Of a stretch of DNA of 64,000 nt, positions 42,478 through 54,980 are shown piece by piece; positions within the stretch are counted from its first letter, which is position 1; every line of letters begins with the position of its first letter. Source of the stretch: JBDTMT01 sp033764095 (lineage in GTDB: Bacteria > Desulfobacterota > Binatia > HRBIN30 > CADEER01); contig JANRJF010000255.1 in assembly GCA_033764095.1 (NCBI GenBank), positions 1-64,000 on the forward strand, in the 5' to 3' direction. Below the pieces are notes generated by a model. The model saw only the letters and a list, made by a program, of their open reading frames with translations. It was not told the origin of the DNA and did no database searches. The translations under genes were made by a program, and so were the position numbers.

Positions 42478-42921
42478 GTGTCGCTGAACGACGAGGCGCG
42501 CGCGTTTCTCGACCGGCATGCGGTCGCCCACCTGGCGACCGCCGGCGCCGACGGCGCCCCGCACGTCGTACCGCTGTGCTACGCGCGCCTCGGCGACGCG
42601 CTCTACTTCGTCGCCGACGACAAGCCGAAACGGCACGGGCCGCGCGGCCTGCGCCGGCTGGCCAACATCGCCGAGAATCCGCGCGTCGCACTGGTGGTCG
42701 ACGACTACGACGACGCCTGGCAGCGGCTCGCCTACCTGCTGGTGCACGCCGACGCGGCCGCGGTCACCGACGCCGCGGAATATGCCGCCGCGTTGGCGGC
42801 GCTGCGCGCGCGCTACGCCCCCTATCGACGCATGCCGCTCGGCGTCGCCACCCATCCGATGGTGCGGCTGCAGCCGCGTCGCTGGCACCTGTGGCGCATC
42901 GACGAGGGCCGGTTGCGCTGA
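42478..42921 (+). CDS. PPOX-class F420/FMN-dependent enzyme
   Basis: 147 residues from GTG. Pattern FLDRHAVAHLATAGADGAPHVVPLCYARLGDALYFVADDKPKR, then LANIAENPRVALVVDDYDDAW, matches split-barrel PPOX proteins of the TIGR03668 (Rv0121) type, which use F420 or FMN. Substrate unknown. Overlap and spacing (3-4 bases) with the metallo-hydrolase suggest one transcript. Confidence 0.88.
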   Translation: MSLNDEARAFLDRHAVAHLATAGADGAPHVVPLCYARLGDALYFVADDKPKRHGPRGLRRLANIAENPRVALVVDDYDDAWQRLAYLLVHADAAAVTDAAEYAAALAALRARYAPYRRMPLGVATHPMVRLQPRRWHLWRIDEGRLR

Positions 42922-42947
42922 CCGATCGCATCAGGTGTATTCGCGCC

Positions 42948-43595
42948 ATGCGGTGTGGAACGGTGCGGAATGGTGTGTGGATCGGCGCGCTCCTGGTGCT
43001 GCTCGCGGGATCGCTGAACAGCGGCTGCTTCCGCCAGGTGCGCAGCGCCGGCCCCGCGCCGAGCGCGGCGGGCGGCACCGCGACAGGTGAGTTCACCACA
43101 CACGCCCTCCCCGTCTACCGCCTGGCGACCAGCGAGGTGCTGGTCGACTCGCCGTCGCGCCTGGTGGTGTTCCAGGTACGCCTGGAGGGCGGCGACAGCA
43201 GCTACGCCTTCACGCCGCGCGATCTCACCATCGCACTGCCCGACGGCACCCAGGCGGTCATCTTCGACCAGGCGCGCGCCGTCGAGTTGCTGCGCCGCAC
43301 CACCATCGCCAACGCCGACTTCAGCTATCTGCAGCGCGACGGCCACGTGCCGGGCGGCATCGCCCCCTATTCGCGCCAGCCGATCGCCGAGATGGTGGCC
43401 AGCCGCCTGTTGAGCGAGGGCTCGTTCGGCGCCGGCGAGGCGCTGCAGGGCTATGTCGTGGCGGACGTCGGCACCGCGCGCATGTCGCTCGACGGCACCG
43501 TCGTCGAGGTCACCGCGCGCCGGCTGCCGGATGCCGCGCCGACCCGTGCCACCTTCGTCCTCGCCACCGCACCAGCGGTCGGGGCAACGCGCTGA
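42948..43595 (+). CDS. Lipoprotein, unknown function
   Basis: 215 residues from ATG at 42948. Signal peptide MRCGTVRNGVWIGALLVLLAGSLNSGC with lipobox LNSGC (Cys at about 27). The mature part is beta-rich (VLVDSPSRLVVFQVRLEGGDSSYAFTPRDLTIALPDG, QAVIFDQARAVELL). No known family. It sits between the PPOX gene and bolA with gaps of 26 and 2 bases. Confidence 0.75.
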   Translation: MRCGTVRNGVWIGALLVLLAGSLNSGCFRQVRSAGPAPSAAGGTATGEFTTHALPVYRLATSEVLVDSPSRLVVFQVRLEGGDSSYAFTPRDLTIALPDGTQAVIFDQARAVELLRRTTIANADFSYLQRDGHVPGGIAPYSRQPIAEMVASRLLSEGSFGAGEALQGYVVADVGTARMSLDGTVVEVTARRLPDAAPTRATFVLATAPAVGATR

Positions 43596-43597
43596 AC

Positions 43598-43897
43598 ATG
43601 GCCGCACCGACCAGCGATCGCGTCGCCTGGCTGGAGGGCGTGCTGCGCGCGGGCTTCTCGCCCGAACACCTCAGCGTCGAGGACGAGAGCCATCTGCACC
43701 GCGGGCATGCCGGCGCCGCCGGCGGCGGCGGACACTTCCGCGTCTGCATCGTCGCCGCCGCCTTCCGCGGCCAGAATCAGGTGGCGCGCCAGCGCGCCGT
43801 CTACGCCCTGCTCGGCGACGCGATGCGCAGCACCATCCACGCCCTCGCGCTGCGCACGCTGACGCCGGAGGAGTGGGCGGCCTCGCCGCGCGGCTGA
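43598..43897 (+). CDS. bolA: BolA family protein
   Basis: 99 residues. The class II KH-like fold is shown by EHLSVEDESHLHRGHAGAAGGGGHFRVCIVAAAFRGQNQVARQRAVYALLGDAM and the helix TIHALALRTLTPEEW. BolA proteins bind glutaredoxin-type Fe-S partners and act in iron homeostasis or envelope stress. His residues in HLHRGH fit cluster ligation. The stop overlaps the next ATG (TGATG). Confidence 0.92.
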   Translation: MAAPTSDRVAWLEGVLRAGFSPEHLSVEDESHLHRGHAGAAGGGGHFRVCIVAAAFRGQNQVARQRAVYALLGDAMRSTIHALALRTLTPEEWAASPRG

Positions 43898-44721
43898 TGC
43901 CCGTCGACGGCTGGGTTGCGCACGGCGACCTCCGCCTGCACTACCTCGACTGGGGCCCCCCGGGGCGGCCGCCGGTGGTGTTGTTGCACGGCGGCTCGGC
44001 GCACGCGCACTGGTGGGACTTCACCCTCCCCTATCTCGCCGACCGCTACCGCTGCATCGCGCTCGACCTGCGCGGCCACGGCGACAGCGGCCGGCCGGCC
44101 GACGGCGACTACAGCCTCGCCGCGCACGCCGCTGACGCGCTGGCACTGTTCGATGCGCTCGACCTGCACCGCCCGGCCCTGATCGGTCATTCGTTCGGCG
44201 GCTTCGTCGCAATGGTGCTGGCCGGCCAGGCCCCCGATCGCCTTGCCGCGCTGGCGCTGGTCGACAGCCGCGCCCGCATCGGCGTACGCAGCGCCCGCTT
44301 GCTGGAGGCGCTGCGCAAGCTGCCACATCCCCGCTGGGCCACTCGCGAGGAGGCAATCACCCGCTTTCGCCTGCTGCCCGCCGACACCACCGCCGCCCCC
44401 GAGGTGCTGGCGCAGGTCGCCGAACACGGCCTGGCGCTGGATACGAACGGCACCTGGTCGCTCAAGTTCGATCGCCGCGCCCTCGCCGGCGCCGGCGCGC
44501 AGGATCTGGCGCCGCACCTCACCGCGCTGCGCTGCCCGGTGCTGGCGGTGCGCGCCGCGTCGAGCGCCATCGTCGGCCCAGAAGCGATGGCCGAGTACCG
44601 GACCGCCGTGCCGCACGTCGAGTTGGCGGAGATCGCCGATGCCCACCACCACGTCATGCTCGATCAGCCGCAGGCGTTGGCGCGCGTGCTGGGCGATTTC
44701 CTCGACCGCACCTTCCGCTGA
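43897..44721 (+). CDS. Alpha/beta hydrolase
   Basis: 274 residues from ATG overlapping the BolA stop. Lid-type alpha/beta hydrolase: oxyanion HGGSAHAHWWD, nucleophile in GHSFGGFVA (Ser), and catalytic His in DAHHHVMLD. No signal peptide, so cytoplasmic. Substrate is not clear; the later genes suggest an ester or ring-cleavage product in a catabolic route. Confidence 0.88.
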   Translation: MPVDGWVAHGDLRLHYLDWGPPGRPPVVLLHGGSAHAHWWDFTLPYLADRYRCIALDLRGHGDSGRPADGDYSLAAHAADALALFDALDLHRPALIGHSFGGFVAMVLAGQAPDRLAALALVDSRARIGVRSARLLEALRKLPHPRWATREEAITRFRLLPADTTAAPEVLAQVAEHGLALDTNGTWSLKFDRRALAGAGAQDLAPHLTALRCPVLAVRAASSAIVGPEAMAEYRTAVPHVELAEIADAHHHVMLDQPQALARVLGDFLDRTFR

Positions 44722-44775
44722 CGAGCCGCGGCCGGCCTACCAACGCCCTGCGCCATGCGCTAGTCCTTGCCGCGC

Positions 44776-45549
44776 ATGGCGCATCGCAGCGACGTGATCG
44801 AGGTGCGCGGCGTGCGCACCCGTCTCCTGAAGGGCGGTCGCGGCCAGCCGCTGCTCGTCCTGCACCCGGAATTCGGCGCCGGATTGTGGGCGCCGTATCA
44901 TGATGCGTTGGCGGCGCGCTTCCACGTGCTGGCGCCCGATCATCCCGGCTTCGGCGGCAGCGAGCGGCCGAATTGGCTCGACCACATCGACGACCTGGTC
45001 TTCCACTACATCGACCTGCTCGATCAGCTCGGCATCGAGCGCGCGGCGATCGCCGGGTGCTCGCTCGGAGGATGGATCGCGGCGGCGTTCGCCATCGCCC
45101 ACCCGGAACGCGTCGAACGCCTGGTGCTCGCGGCGCCGGCCGGGGTGAAGGTCGACGGCGTGCCGCGCTACGACTATTTCGCCAACCCGATCGAGGACGT
45201 GCTGACCCACCTCTTCCACGATCCGGCGCGCGCCGCGCAGATCCTGCCGGAGGAGTACGGCGCCGAGGTGGTGGTGCGCGGCTACCACGAGCTGACCACG
45301 CTGGCGCGGCTGTCGTGGAATCCGTACCTCTACGACCCGAAGCTGCAGCAACGCCTGCCGCGCGTCCGCACACCGACCCTGCTGCTGTGGGGGGCCGAGG
45401 ACGCCGTCCTGCCGCCGCCGCACGCCGACGCCTGGGCGGCGCTGCTGCCCTACGCGACGCTGCGCCTGCTCACCGCCTGCGGTCATCTGGCACCATTCGA
45501 GCAGGCCGACGCCTGCGCGCGCCACACCATCGAGTTCCTCAGCGCCTGA
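44776..45549 (+). CDS. Alpha/beta hydrolase (second)
   Basis: 257 residues from ATG at 44776 (TTG at 44767 also possible). Nucleophile Ser in AGCSLGGWIAAAF, acid in WGAEDAVLPP, His in CGHLAPFEQ. Typical of meta-cleavage or esterase-type hydrolases. Stop overlaps the next ATG. Two different hydrolases in one run may handle successive intermediates. Confidence 0.88.
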   Translation: MAHRSDVIEVRGVRTRLLKGGRGQPLLVLHPEFGAGLWAPYHDALAARFHVLAPDHPGFGGSERPNWLDHIDDLVFHYIDLLDQLGIERAAIAGCSLGGWIAAAFAIAHPERVERLVLAAPAGVKVDGVPRYDYFANPIEDVLTHLFHDPARAAQILPEEYGAEVVVRGYHELTTLARLSWNPYLYDPKLQQRLPRVRTPTLLLWGAEDAVLPPPHADAWAALLPYATLRLLTACGHLAPFEQADACARHTIEFLSA

Positions 45550-46718
45550 TGCAGTTCTTCTACTTCCACCTGATGCCGTGGCCGCACCTGCCGCGCGACT
45601 TCGACCGCGCCTACGATTCGGCCTGGGTGACGCTGCCGAATCGGCTCTACGATCCGAAGCGCGGGCATCGGCTCTACAACGAGTACCTCGACGAGCTCGA
45701 GTACGCGGAAGCGCTCGGCTTCGACGGCGTCTGCGTCAACGAGCACCACCAGAACGCCTACGGCACCATGCCATCGCCCAACCTGATGGCGGCGGCCCTG
45801 GTGCGCCGCACGCGGCGCGTCAAGCTCGCCATCCTCGGCAACGCCATCGGCCTGCGCGACCATCCGCTGCGCGTCGCCGAGGAGATCGCGATGCTCGACG
45901 TGCTGTCGGGCGGCCGCGTCATCTCCGGCTTCGTGCGCGGCATCGGCTGCGAGCACCTGTCGCTCGGTATCGACCCGACCCACTCGCGCGCACGCTTCTA
46001 CGAGGCGCACGATCTGATCCTGCGCGCCTGGACCGAGCCCGGGCCGTTCACCTTCGAGGGCGACCACTTCCGCGTCCGCTACGCCAACATCTGGCCGCGC
46101 CCGCTGCAGCGCCCGCACCCGCCGGTCTGGCTGCCGTCGCAGGGCAGCCCGGAAACCATCACCTTCGGGGCGCGGCACCGCTATCCGTTCGTCAGCGTCT
46201 TCACCCCGTATGCCAACGCCCGCCGCCTGCTGACCGAGTATCGCGACGCAGCGGAGCGCGAGGGCTACCGGGCCAAACCGGCGCAGCTCGGCTTCGCCGT
46301 GCCGACCTACGTGGCGCGTACCGACGCCGAGGCGCGGCGCGACGCCAAGCCACACATCCTGTGGCTGTTCCGCCGCGGCCTGAAGATCCCGCCGCATTTC
46401 CTCGCGCCGCCCGGCTATCTGAGCGAGGACACCCTGCGCCGCTTCCTGCTCGCCGGCGTGAAGCCGCCGAGCGAGCTGAGCTTCGAGGAGCTCGAGCGCG
46501 ACGGCTACATCCTGGTCGGCAGCCCGGCGACGGTGCGCGACCGACTGAAGGAGATCGAGCGCGACCTCGGCATCGGGGTCTTCGTCGGCTGCGGGCGCAT
46601 CGGCGACATGTCGCACGCCAAGGCGACGCGCAGCGCCGCGCTCTTCGCGCGCCAGGTGATGCCGCACTTCCGCCCGCGCCGCGGCGCCGCGGCGGGACGG
46701 GGAGCGCGCCGGCGATGA
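45549..46718 (+). CDS. LLM class flavin-dependent oxidoreductase
   Basis: 389 residues. Bacterial luciferase-like barrel: FDGVCVNEHHQNAYGTMPSPNLMAAALVRRTRRVKLAILGNAI, then LDVLSGGRVISGFVRGIG, and LVGSPATVRDRLKEIE. It uses FMN or F420 to oxidise or reduce a small molecule. Frequent partner of an alpha/beta hydrolase. Overlaps the FAD oxidoreductase gene (ATGA). Confidence 0.9.
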   Translation: MQFFYFHLMPWPHLPRDFDRAYDSAWVTLPNRLYDPKRGHRLYNEYLDELEYAEALGFDGVCVNEHHQNAYGTMPSPNLMAAALVRRTRRVKLAILGNAIGLRDHPLRVAEEIAMLDVLSGGRVISGFVRGIGCEHLSLGIDPTHSRARFYEAHDLILRAWTEPGPFTFEGDHFRVRYANIWPRPLQRPHPPVWLPSQGSPETITFGARHRYPFVSVFTPYANARRLLTEYRDAAEREGYRAKPAQLGFAVPTYVARTDAEARRDAKPHILWLFRRGLKIPPHFLAPPGYLSEDTLRRFLLAGVKPPSELSFEELERDGYILVGSPATVRDRLKEIERDLGIGVFVGCGRIGDMSHAKATRSAALFARQVMPHFRPRRGAAAGRGARRR

Positions 46719-47974
46719 CCGACTTCGTCGACGAAGCGGCGCGGCGCACGCCGGTACGGGCGCGCACACAGGTGCTGGTGGTGGGCGGCGGCAGCGCCGG
46801 TGCCGCCGCCGCCATCGCCGCGGCGCGCCAGGGGGCCGACACCATGCTGGTCGAGCGCAGCGGCGGGCTCGGCGGCCTGGCCACCGGCGGCCTGATCATC
46901 CTGCTGCTGACGCTCGACGACGGCGACGGCGAACAGGTGATTGCCGGACTCTGCCAGGAGGTGGTCGATCGCATCGCCGCCCGCGGCGGCGTCTTCCACC
47001 CGCCGCGCGGCGAGTGGGGCTCGCGCGACGAGGCGAAGATCGAGAGCTACCGGCGGTGGGGCCTGGTGTGGGGCTCGGGCCCGCACCGGGTGCGCTACTC
47101 GGTCGCCTACGACCCGGAGGAGCTGCGCTTCGCCCTCAACGAAATGGTCGAGGCCAGCGGCGCACGGCTGCTGCTGCACGCCTGGGGCTGCGAGCCGCTA
47201 CGCGACGGCGACCGGCTGACCGGCGTGGCGTTCCAGAGCAAGGCCGGCCGCTTCGCGGTGCTCGCCGACGTGGTCATCGACGCGACCGGTGACGGCGACT
47301 TGTTCGCCGCCGCCGGCGCGCCGTTCGAGCTCGAGAAGGTGCTGCCGTGGCTGTGGTTCCGCATGGGCGGCGTCGAGGACATCGACGGCGCCCTGGACGA
47401 CGGCGGCTGGTTCTTCCGCACCGTCGGCGACGGCCAGGTGCTGCTGCCGTGGGGCGCCACCGAGCGCATCCTGCGCAAGATCGACGCCACCGATCCGGCC
47501 GACCTGACGCTCGCCGAGGTCGAGTGCCGCAAGATGGTGATGCGCGAGGTCGACCGCCTGCGCGCCGAGGTACCGCAGTTCCGCCGTGCGCACCTGTGCG
47601 ACATCGCGACGCAGCTCGGCATCACCGAGAGCCGCCGCCTGATCGGTGAATACGTGCTGCGCCGCGAGGATGCCGGCAAGCCGTTCGACGACGCGATCGG
47701 CATCACCGGGCACTGGACCAGCTACGGGACGCGCTACTGGATTCCGTATCGCTGCCTGCAGGTGCCGGCATTCGCCAACCTACTGGCGGCGGGGCGCTGT
47801 ATCTCGGTGGACCACCGCGTCCATCACGCCACCAAGGAGATTCCGGCCTGCATGGTCACCGGCCAGGCGGCCGGCACGGCGGCCGGACTGGCGGTCGCCG
47901 CCGGCCTCACGCCGCGTCAGGTCGATGCCGACGCCCTGCGCGATACCTTGCGGCGAGCCGGCGCGATCGTGTAG
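46715..47974 (+). CDS. FAD-dependent oxidoreductase (FAD_oxidored family)
   Basis: 419 residues. N-terminal FAD site VLVVGGGSAGAAAAIAAARQGADTMLVER and the family signature GGLGGLATGGL; C-terminal AGRCISVDHRVHHATKEIPACMVTGQAAGTAAGLA closes the FAD fold. Substrate unknown. Part of the catabolic run before the carboxylase genes; starts within the LLM gene stop. Confidence 0.88.
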   Translation: MTDFVDEAARRTPVRARTQVLVVGGGSAGAAAAIAAARQGADTMLVERSGGLGGLATGGLIILLLTLDDGDGEQVIAGLCQEVVDRIAARGGVFHPPRGEWGSRDEAKIESYRRWGLVWGSGPHRVRYSVAYDPEELRFALNEMVEASGARLLLHAWGCEPLRDGDRLTGVAFQSKAGRFAVLADVVIDATGDGDLFAAAGAPFELEKVLPWLWFRMGGVEDIDGALDDGGWFFRTVGDGQVLLPWGATERILRKIDATDPADLTLAEVECRKMVMREVDRLRAEVPQFRRAHLCDIATQLGITESRRLIGEYVLRREDAGKPFDDAIGITGHWTSYGTRYWIPYRCLQVPAFANLLAAGRCISVDHRVHHATKEIPACMVTGQAAGTAAGLAVAAGLTPRQVDADALRDTLRRAGAIV

Positions 47975-47984
47975 GCGCCGGTCG

Positions 47985-49592
<1,608 letters not shown>

Positions 49593-49600
49593 GTCCGCCG

Positions 49601-51093
<1,493 letters not shown>

Positions 51094-51094
<1 letters not shown>

Positions 51095-51591
51095 TGCACA
51101 GCACCTATCAGCTCGGCGCCCGCCACCTGCACGTCGGCCTGCGGCGCGAGGGCGCCGGGCGCTTCGAGGCCACGACCGACAGCGGCGTACAGCAGGTCGA
51201 CGCGGCGCTGGTCGACGGGCACACCGTCCAGCTGTGCATCGGCGACGCGGTGCATGTCGCACACGTCGTGCGGGTCGGCGCGGTGGCGCACGTCTGGCTC
51301 GCCGGACGCGCCTATGTGCTGGAGCCCGAACGCGCCACGAGCAGCAGCCATGCGGTGCTGGCGCCGCCGCAGATCGTCGCGCCGATGCCGGGCAAGGTGC
51401 TGGAGGTGCTGGTCAGCCCCGGCCAGCAGGTCGCGGAGGGCGACGGGCTGGTGATCCTCGAGGCGATGAAGATGGAGCACCGCATCACCGCCGCCGCCGC
51501 CGCGACCGTGCGCGCGGTGCATGCCAGCGGCGGGCAGATGGTCGACGGCGGCGCGGTGTTGATCGAGCTGGAGTACGCCGGCGACGACTGA
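51094..51591 (+). CDS. Biotin carboxyl carrier protein of acyl-CoA carboxylase
   Basis: 165 residues. Residues 1-85 resemble the BT linker domain of MCC/PCC alpha (LHVGLRREGAGRFEATTDSG, VAHVWLAGRAYVLE). The C-terminal biotinyl domain has VAPMPGKVLEVLVSPGQQVAEGDGLVILEAMKMEH, with biotinylated Lys in EAMKMEH. Needs both the upstream biotin carboxylase and the carboxyltransferase to work. Confidence 0.92.
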
Positions 51592-51597
51592 CGCCGC

Positions 51598-52503
51598 TCA
51601 GAGCGTCGTGCCGGGGCGCAGGCCGAGGCCCTCGGCCGCCTCGGCGGCGGCGAGCTTCTTGTCGCCGACGCGCAGGCGCCCGACGCGGATCGCGCCGCCG
51701 GCGGCGCCGATGGTCACCCCGTCGGCATCGACGCTCAGGACCTGGGCGGGCGTCGCGTCGGCGCGATCGACACGCCGCGCATCGTGACAACGCACTTTCG
51801 CGTCGCCATGCGTGAACCAGGCACCGGGCTGTGGATCGCAGCCACGGATCAGGTTGTAGACCTCGGCCACCGGCCGCCGCCAATCGAGCGCGGCGTGCTC
51901 GTCTCGACAGAGCGGATCGTAGGTGGCGAGCGCCTCGTTCTGCGTCTCGCGCGGCGGGTCGCCGTCGGCGACCAGGTCGACGGCGTCGAGCACCGCGTCG
52001 ACGCCGAGCGGGAAGAGGGTGTTGTAGTAGAGCGAGCCGGCGGTGTCGTCGGGCCCGATCGCCGCGTCGCGCTGCAGCAGCAACGGGCCGGTGTCGATAC
52101 CGGGATCGACCCAGAACAGGCTGACACCGGTGCGCGTCTCACCCTTGATGATCTGCCAGGGGATCGCGCTGCCGCCGCGGTAGCGGGGCAGCAGTGACGG
52201 GTGGAAGCAGATGCTGCCGAGGCGCGGCGTCTCGAACACCGCCGGGGGCACGATCTGGGTGACATAGGCAAGCACGCCGAGCTCGGGCGCATACGCCGCC
52301 AGCTCGCGCGGCACCTCCGGCCCCTTGAGCGACTTGTGCTGGTGCACCGACAGCCCGAGCGCCAGGGCGCGCGCCTTGAACGGGTCCGGTCGAGTGCCCG
52401 CGTCGGGCGGGCAGTAGGTCGCGACCACGTCGTGGCCGCGCTCGATGAGGCCGTCGAGCACCTTCTCGGCAAAGGCCGCCTGGCCGAACAGGGCAATGCG
52501 CAT
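51598..52503 (-). CDS. Formyltransferase-family protein (Fmt/10-formyl-THF hydrolase-like)
   Basis: 301 residues from ATG at 52503. N-terminal formyltransferase fold: IALFGQAAFAEKVLDGLIERGHDVVATYCPP, then the family motif CFHPSLLPRYRGGSAIPWQIIKGETRTGVSLFWVDPGIDTG, and a C-terminal Fmt_C-like domain (GDAKVRCHDARRVD onward). It looks closer to the 10-formyltetrahydrofolate dehydrogenase hydrolase domain than to initiator-tRNA formyltransferase. It follows an N-formylglutamate amidohydrolase-like gene on the same strand (19-base gap), so a folate-linked one-carbon role is possible. Confidence 0.85.
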   Translation of the reverse strand: MRIALFGQAAFAEKVLDGLIERGHDVVATYCPPDAGTRPDPFKARALALGLSVHQHKSLKGPEVPRELAAYAPELGVLAYVTQIVPPAVFETPRLGSICFHPSLLPRYRGGSAIPWQIIKGETRTGVSLFWVDPGIDTGPLLLQRDAAIGPDDTAGSLYYNTLFPLGVDAVLDAVDLVADGDPPRETQNEALATYDPLCRDEHAALDWRRPVAEVYNLIRGCDPQPGAWFTHGDAKVRCHDARRVDRADATPAQVLSVDADGVTIGAAGGAIRVGRLRVGDKKLAAAEAAEGLGLRPGTTL

Positions 52504-52522
52504 GGGGAGACTCCTTTGTGGC

Positions 52523-53257
52523 TCAGGCGCAGTCGGTGGGATCGAGCAGCGCGCCAACCGCGTCGACCAGACGGCGCGCGACCGCGCGGGCATCGCCATC
52601 GCTGCGCAGCAGGCGGTTGTTGATCTCCAACTCGACGTAGCGCAAGCCGTGGCGCCGGCCGTGGAGGCGCGCGCTGAAGATCAGGCCGTCGAGGCCCGAA
52701 TACGGCTCGTTCATGCGCACGGCGAAGCCGGCCGCGCTGGTGGCCGCGGCCAGCCGTTCGGCGACGTCGTCGAAGGCGTCGAACAGTACGCCGACGTCGA
52801 ACGGCCGCTGGCGCCCGTGCAGCGCCGGCGTGAACGAGTGGATGCTGAGCAGCAGCGCGTCGGGATGCGACGCCAGCGTCGCGTCGATTGCGGCATGGAA
52901 CGGCTCGTAGAAGCGCTGCAGGCGGGCGCGGCGTTCCGACGCGTCAATGCGCGTGTTGCCGGGGATGGCGACGCCGCAGCTCTGGTGCGGCATCAGGTCA
53001 TGGTCGGTGAGGCCGCGGTTGCAGTCGACCAGCAGGCGCGAGGCGCCGCTCAGCACCGCCGGCGCGTTCAGCTGGCGGGCGAGCTCGTCGCTGACCGCAG
53101 CGGCACCGATGTCCCAGCCGATGTGGTCGCGCACCTGCTCGGCGGCCAGACCGAGGTTGGCGTACTCGGCCGGCACGTCGGGCGAAGCGTGTTCGCAGGT
53201 GATCACCAGCCGCGCGTCGCGCGCCGGCCCCGCGACGGTGACGGGAACGAAGCTCAC
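52523..53257 (-). CDS. N-formylglutamate amidohydrolase-like protein
   Basis: 244 residues from GTG overlapping the dienelactone hydrolase stop (GTGA). Family motifs: VITCEHASPDVPAEYANLGL (metal/substrate loop), DIGAAAVSDELARQLNAPAV, LVDCNRG, LLLSIHSFTPALHGRQRPFDVGVLF and YVELEINNRLL. The family includes HutG and uncharacterised hydrolases; exact substrate uncertain. Confidence 0.88.
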   Translation of the reverse strand: MSFVPVTVAGPARDARLVITCEHASPDVPAEYANLGLAAEQVRDHIGWDIGAAAVSDELARQLNAPAVLSGASRLLVDCNRGLTDHDLMPHQSCGVAIPGNTRIDASERRARLQRFYEPFHAAIDATLASHPDALLLSIHSFTPALHGRQRPFDVGVLFDAFDDVAERLAAATSAAGFAVRMNEPYSGLDGLIFSARLHGRRHGLRYVELEINNRLLRSDGDARAVARRLVDAVGALLDPTDCA

Positions 53258-53961
53258 GGCATGAGGTGCTTGGTGAAGAACTTGCCGAGCTCATCCCAGG
53301 CATCGCGTGCCGCGTCGGGCCGGTAGGAGTCGCGCTCGTCGCAGAAGAAGCCGTGCGGCGCGCCCGGATAGACCTTCACCGTCGCGTCCTTCTTCAGGTC
53401 GGCCAGCGTCTGCGTGATCTTCGCCACTTCCTCGTTGGGGATGAACGGATCCTGGTCGCCAAAAAACAACAACAGCGGGCAGGCGATCTTGTGCGCCTGA
53501 TCAAGCAAGCCGCCGATGCCGCCACCGTAGAACGGCGCCGCCGCCCTGATGGCCGGCACGTTGCAGGCGCTGAGGAAGCTGATGCGGCCGCCCATGCAGA
53601 AGCCGGTGATGCCGATGCGGGCGCCATCGACGCCGGGATCGGACTGCAGCGTGGCGACCGCCGCGGAGACATCGGCGATGATCTGCGCGTCGGTGACGCT
53701 GGTCATCAGACGAATGGCTTCGGGAAGCTGATCGTAGCCGACCACCGCGTTTGCCTGGCGGTGGTAGATGTCTGGCGCCAGGGTGACGAAACCCTTCGCC
53801 GCGATACGATCGGCGACGCCCTTGATGTGCGCGTTCAGGCCGAACGCCTCCATGATCACCAGCGCGGCTGGATAGCGCCCGCCGTCGGCTGGGCGGGCCA
53901 GGTGACCGGTCATGTTGCCGTCCGGCGTGGCGATCTGCACCGTGCTCGAATTGGTCTGCAT
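53254..53961 (-). CDS. Dienelactone hydrolase family protein
   Basis: 235 residues. Cys nucleophile in ITGFCMGGRISFLSA, Asp in FFGDQDPFIPNEEV and His in YPGAPHGFFCDERDSYRP. It hydrolyses dienelactones or related lactones/esters in the cytoplasm. First gene of a minus-strand run with the amidohydrolase and formyltransferase-like genes. Divergent from the IclR regulator gene (140 bases), which may control it. Confidence 0.92.
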   Translation of the reverse strand: MQTNSSTVQIATPDGNMTGHLARPADGGRYPAALVIMEAFGLNAHIKGVADRIAAKGFVTLAPDIYHRQANAVVGYDQLPEAIRLMTSVTDAQIIADVSAAVATLQSDPGVDGARIGITGFCMGGRISFLSACNVPAIRAAAPFYGGGIGGLLDQAHKIACPLLLFFGDQDPFIPNEEVAKITQTLADLKKDATVKVYPGAPHGFFCDERDSYRPDAARDAWDELGKFFTKHLMP

Positions 53962-54040
53962 CCCTGTGCCCCTCCGTGGAAAATCGCGCTCCTCACTAAC
54001 GGGTCGGCGACGACCCGCGCAACCGGGGACCGCCGGGCGG

Positions 54041-54070
54041 TTGACACAACTCCCGCCGGCTGGGTAGCTA
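54041..54070 (+). promoter_or_regulatory. Sigma-70-type promoter for the IclR regulator gene
   Basis: TTGACA (54041-54046) and TAGCTA (54065-54070) with an 18-base spacer, about 30 bases upstream of the GTG at 54102, which has GGAGG 6 bases before it. A perfect -35 is unusual in this GC-rich DNA. Confidence 0.6.
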
Positions 54071-54101
54071 AAACGCCTTTTCCGCAGACTCGGGAGGCAG
54101 C

Positions 54102-54878
54102 GTGCGTCGCGAGAAAACGAACTACATCATCCAGTCGGTGTCGCATGCCCTCGACGTGCTCGAGCAATTCGTCGGCGAGCACGACGAACTCGGCGTGACC
54201 GAGTTGAGCAAGCGGTTGAAACTGCACAAGAATAACGTCTTCCGCCTGCTCGCGACGCTGGAGTCGCGGGGCTACATCGAGCAGAACAAGGCGACCGAGA
54301 ACTACCGGCTCGGCATCCGCTGCCTGCAGCTTGGGCAGACCTACGTGACCCAGATGGGCCTGCTGCGGCAGGCGCACCCGATCATCGAGTCGCTCGCCAA
54401 CTCGGCGAATGAGACGGCGTTCGTCGCGGTGTTGCGGAAGGCGAGCGTGGTGCCGTTGGACGCGGTCGAAGCGAAGCGGCCGATCCGCATGACGTCGCGG
54501 GTTGGCGAAGCGCTGCCGCTGCACTGCACGGCGGCCGGCAAGGTCCAGCTGGCGTTCATCTCCGATGCCGACTTGCGAGAGGCGCTGACCGCGGGGCTGG
54601 CGAAGTTCACCGACCACACGATCACCGATCAGCAGGCGTTGCAGCAGCAACTCAAGCGCGTCGCCGAGACCGGCTACTCGGTCGAGTTGGGCGAGCACAT
54701 CGTGGACGTGCACTCGATCGCGGTGCCGATCCGCGATTACACGCGCAACGTCGTCGGCAGTCTCGCCGTGTCGGGTCCGGCGCACCGAATGAGTGGCGAG
54801 CGGTTGGAAAAGGAGATCGCGCCGCTCATGCAGAAGGCCGGCAAAGAACTCTCCAGCCGGCTCGGTTTCAACGCCTGA
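54102..54878 (+). CDS. IclR family transcriptional regulator
   Basis: 258 residues from GTG. Winged HTH at the N terminus (HDELGVTELSKRLKLHKNNVFRLLATLESRGYIEQN, about residues 22-56) and an IclR effector domain (about 75-255: RVGEALPLHCTAAGKVQLAF, TGYSVELGEHIVDVHSIAVPIRDY). IclR proteins control catabolic and central metabolism genes in response to small acids. Candidate targets are the divergent dienelactone hydrolase run or etfBA just downstream. Confidence 0.92.
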   Translation: MRREKTNYIIQSVSHALDVLEQFVGEHDELGVTELSKRLKLHKNNVFRLLATLESRGYIEQNKATENYRLGIRCLQLGQTYVTQMGLLRQAHPIIESLANSANETAFVAVLRKASVVPLDAVEAKRPIRMTSRVGEALPLHCTAAGKVQLAFISDADLREALTAGLAKFTDHTITDQQALQQQLKRVAETGYSVELGEHIVDVHSIAVPIRDYTRNVVGSLAVSGPAHRMSGERLEKEIAPLMQKAGKELSSRLGFNA

Positions 54879-54980
54879 TCAGGCGCTTGGCGGCGGCGCT
54901 CCCGCTCGCCCGGGCGTGCTTGTCCCGCCCAGGGGTGCGTGCTAGGCCCCGGGTTTCCATCCACGTCGAGGAGGCTCCCC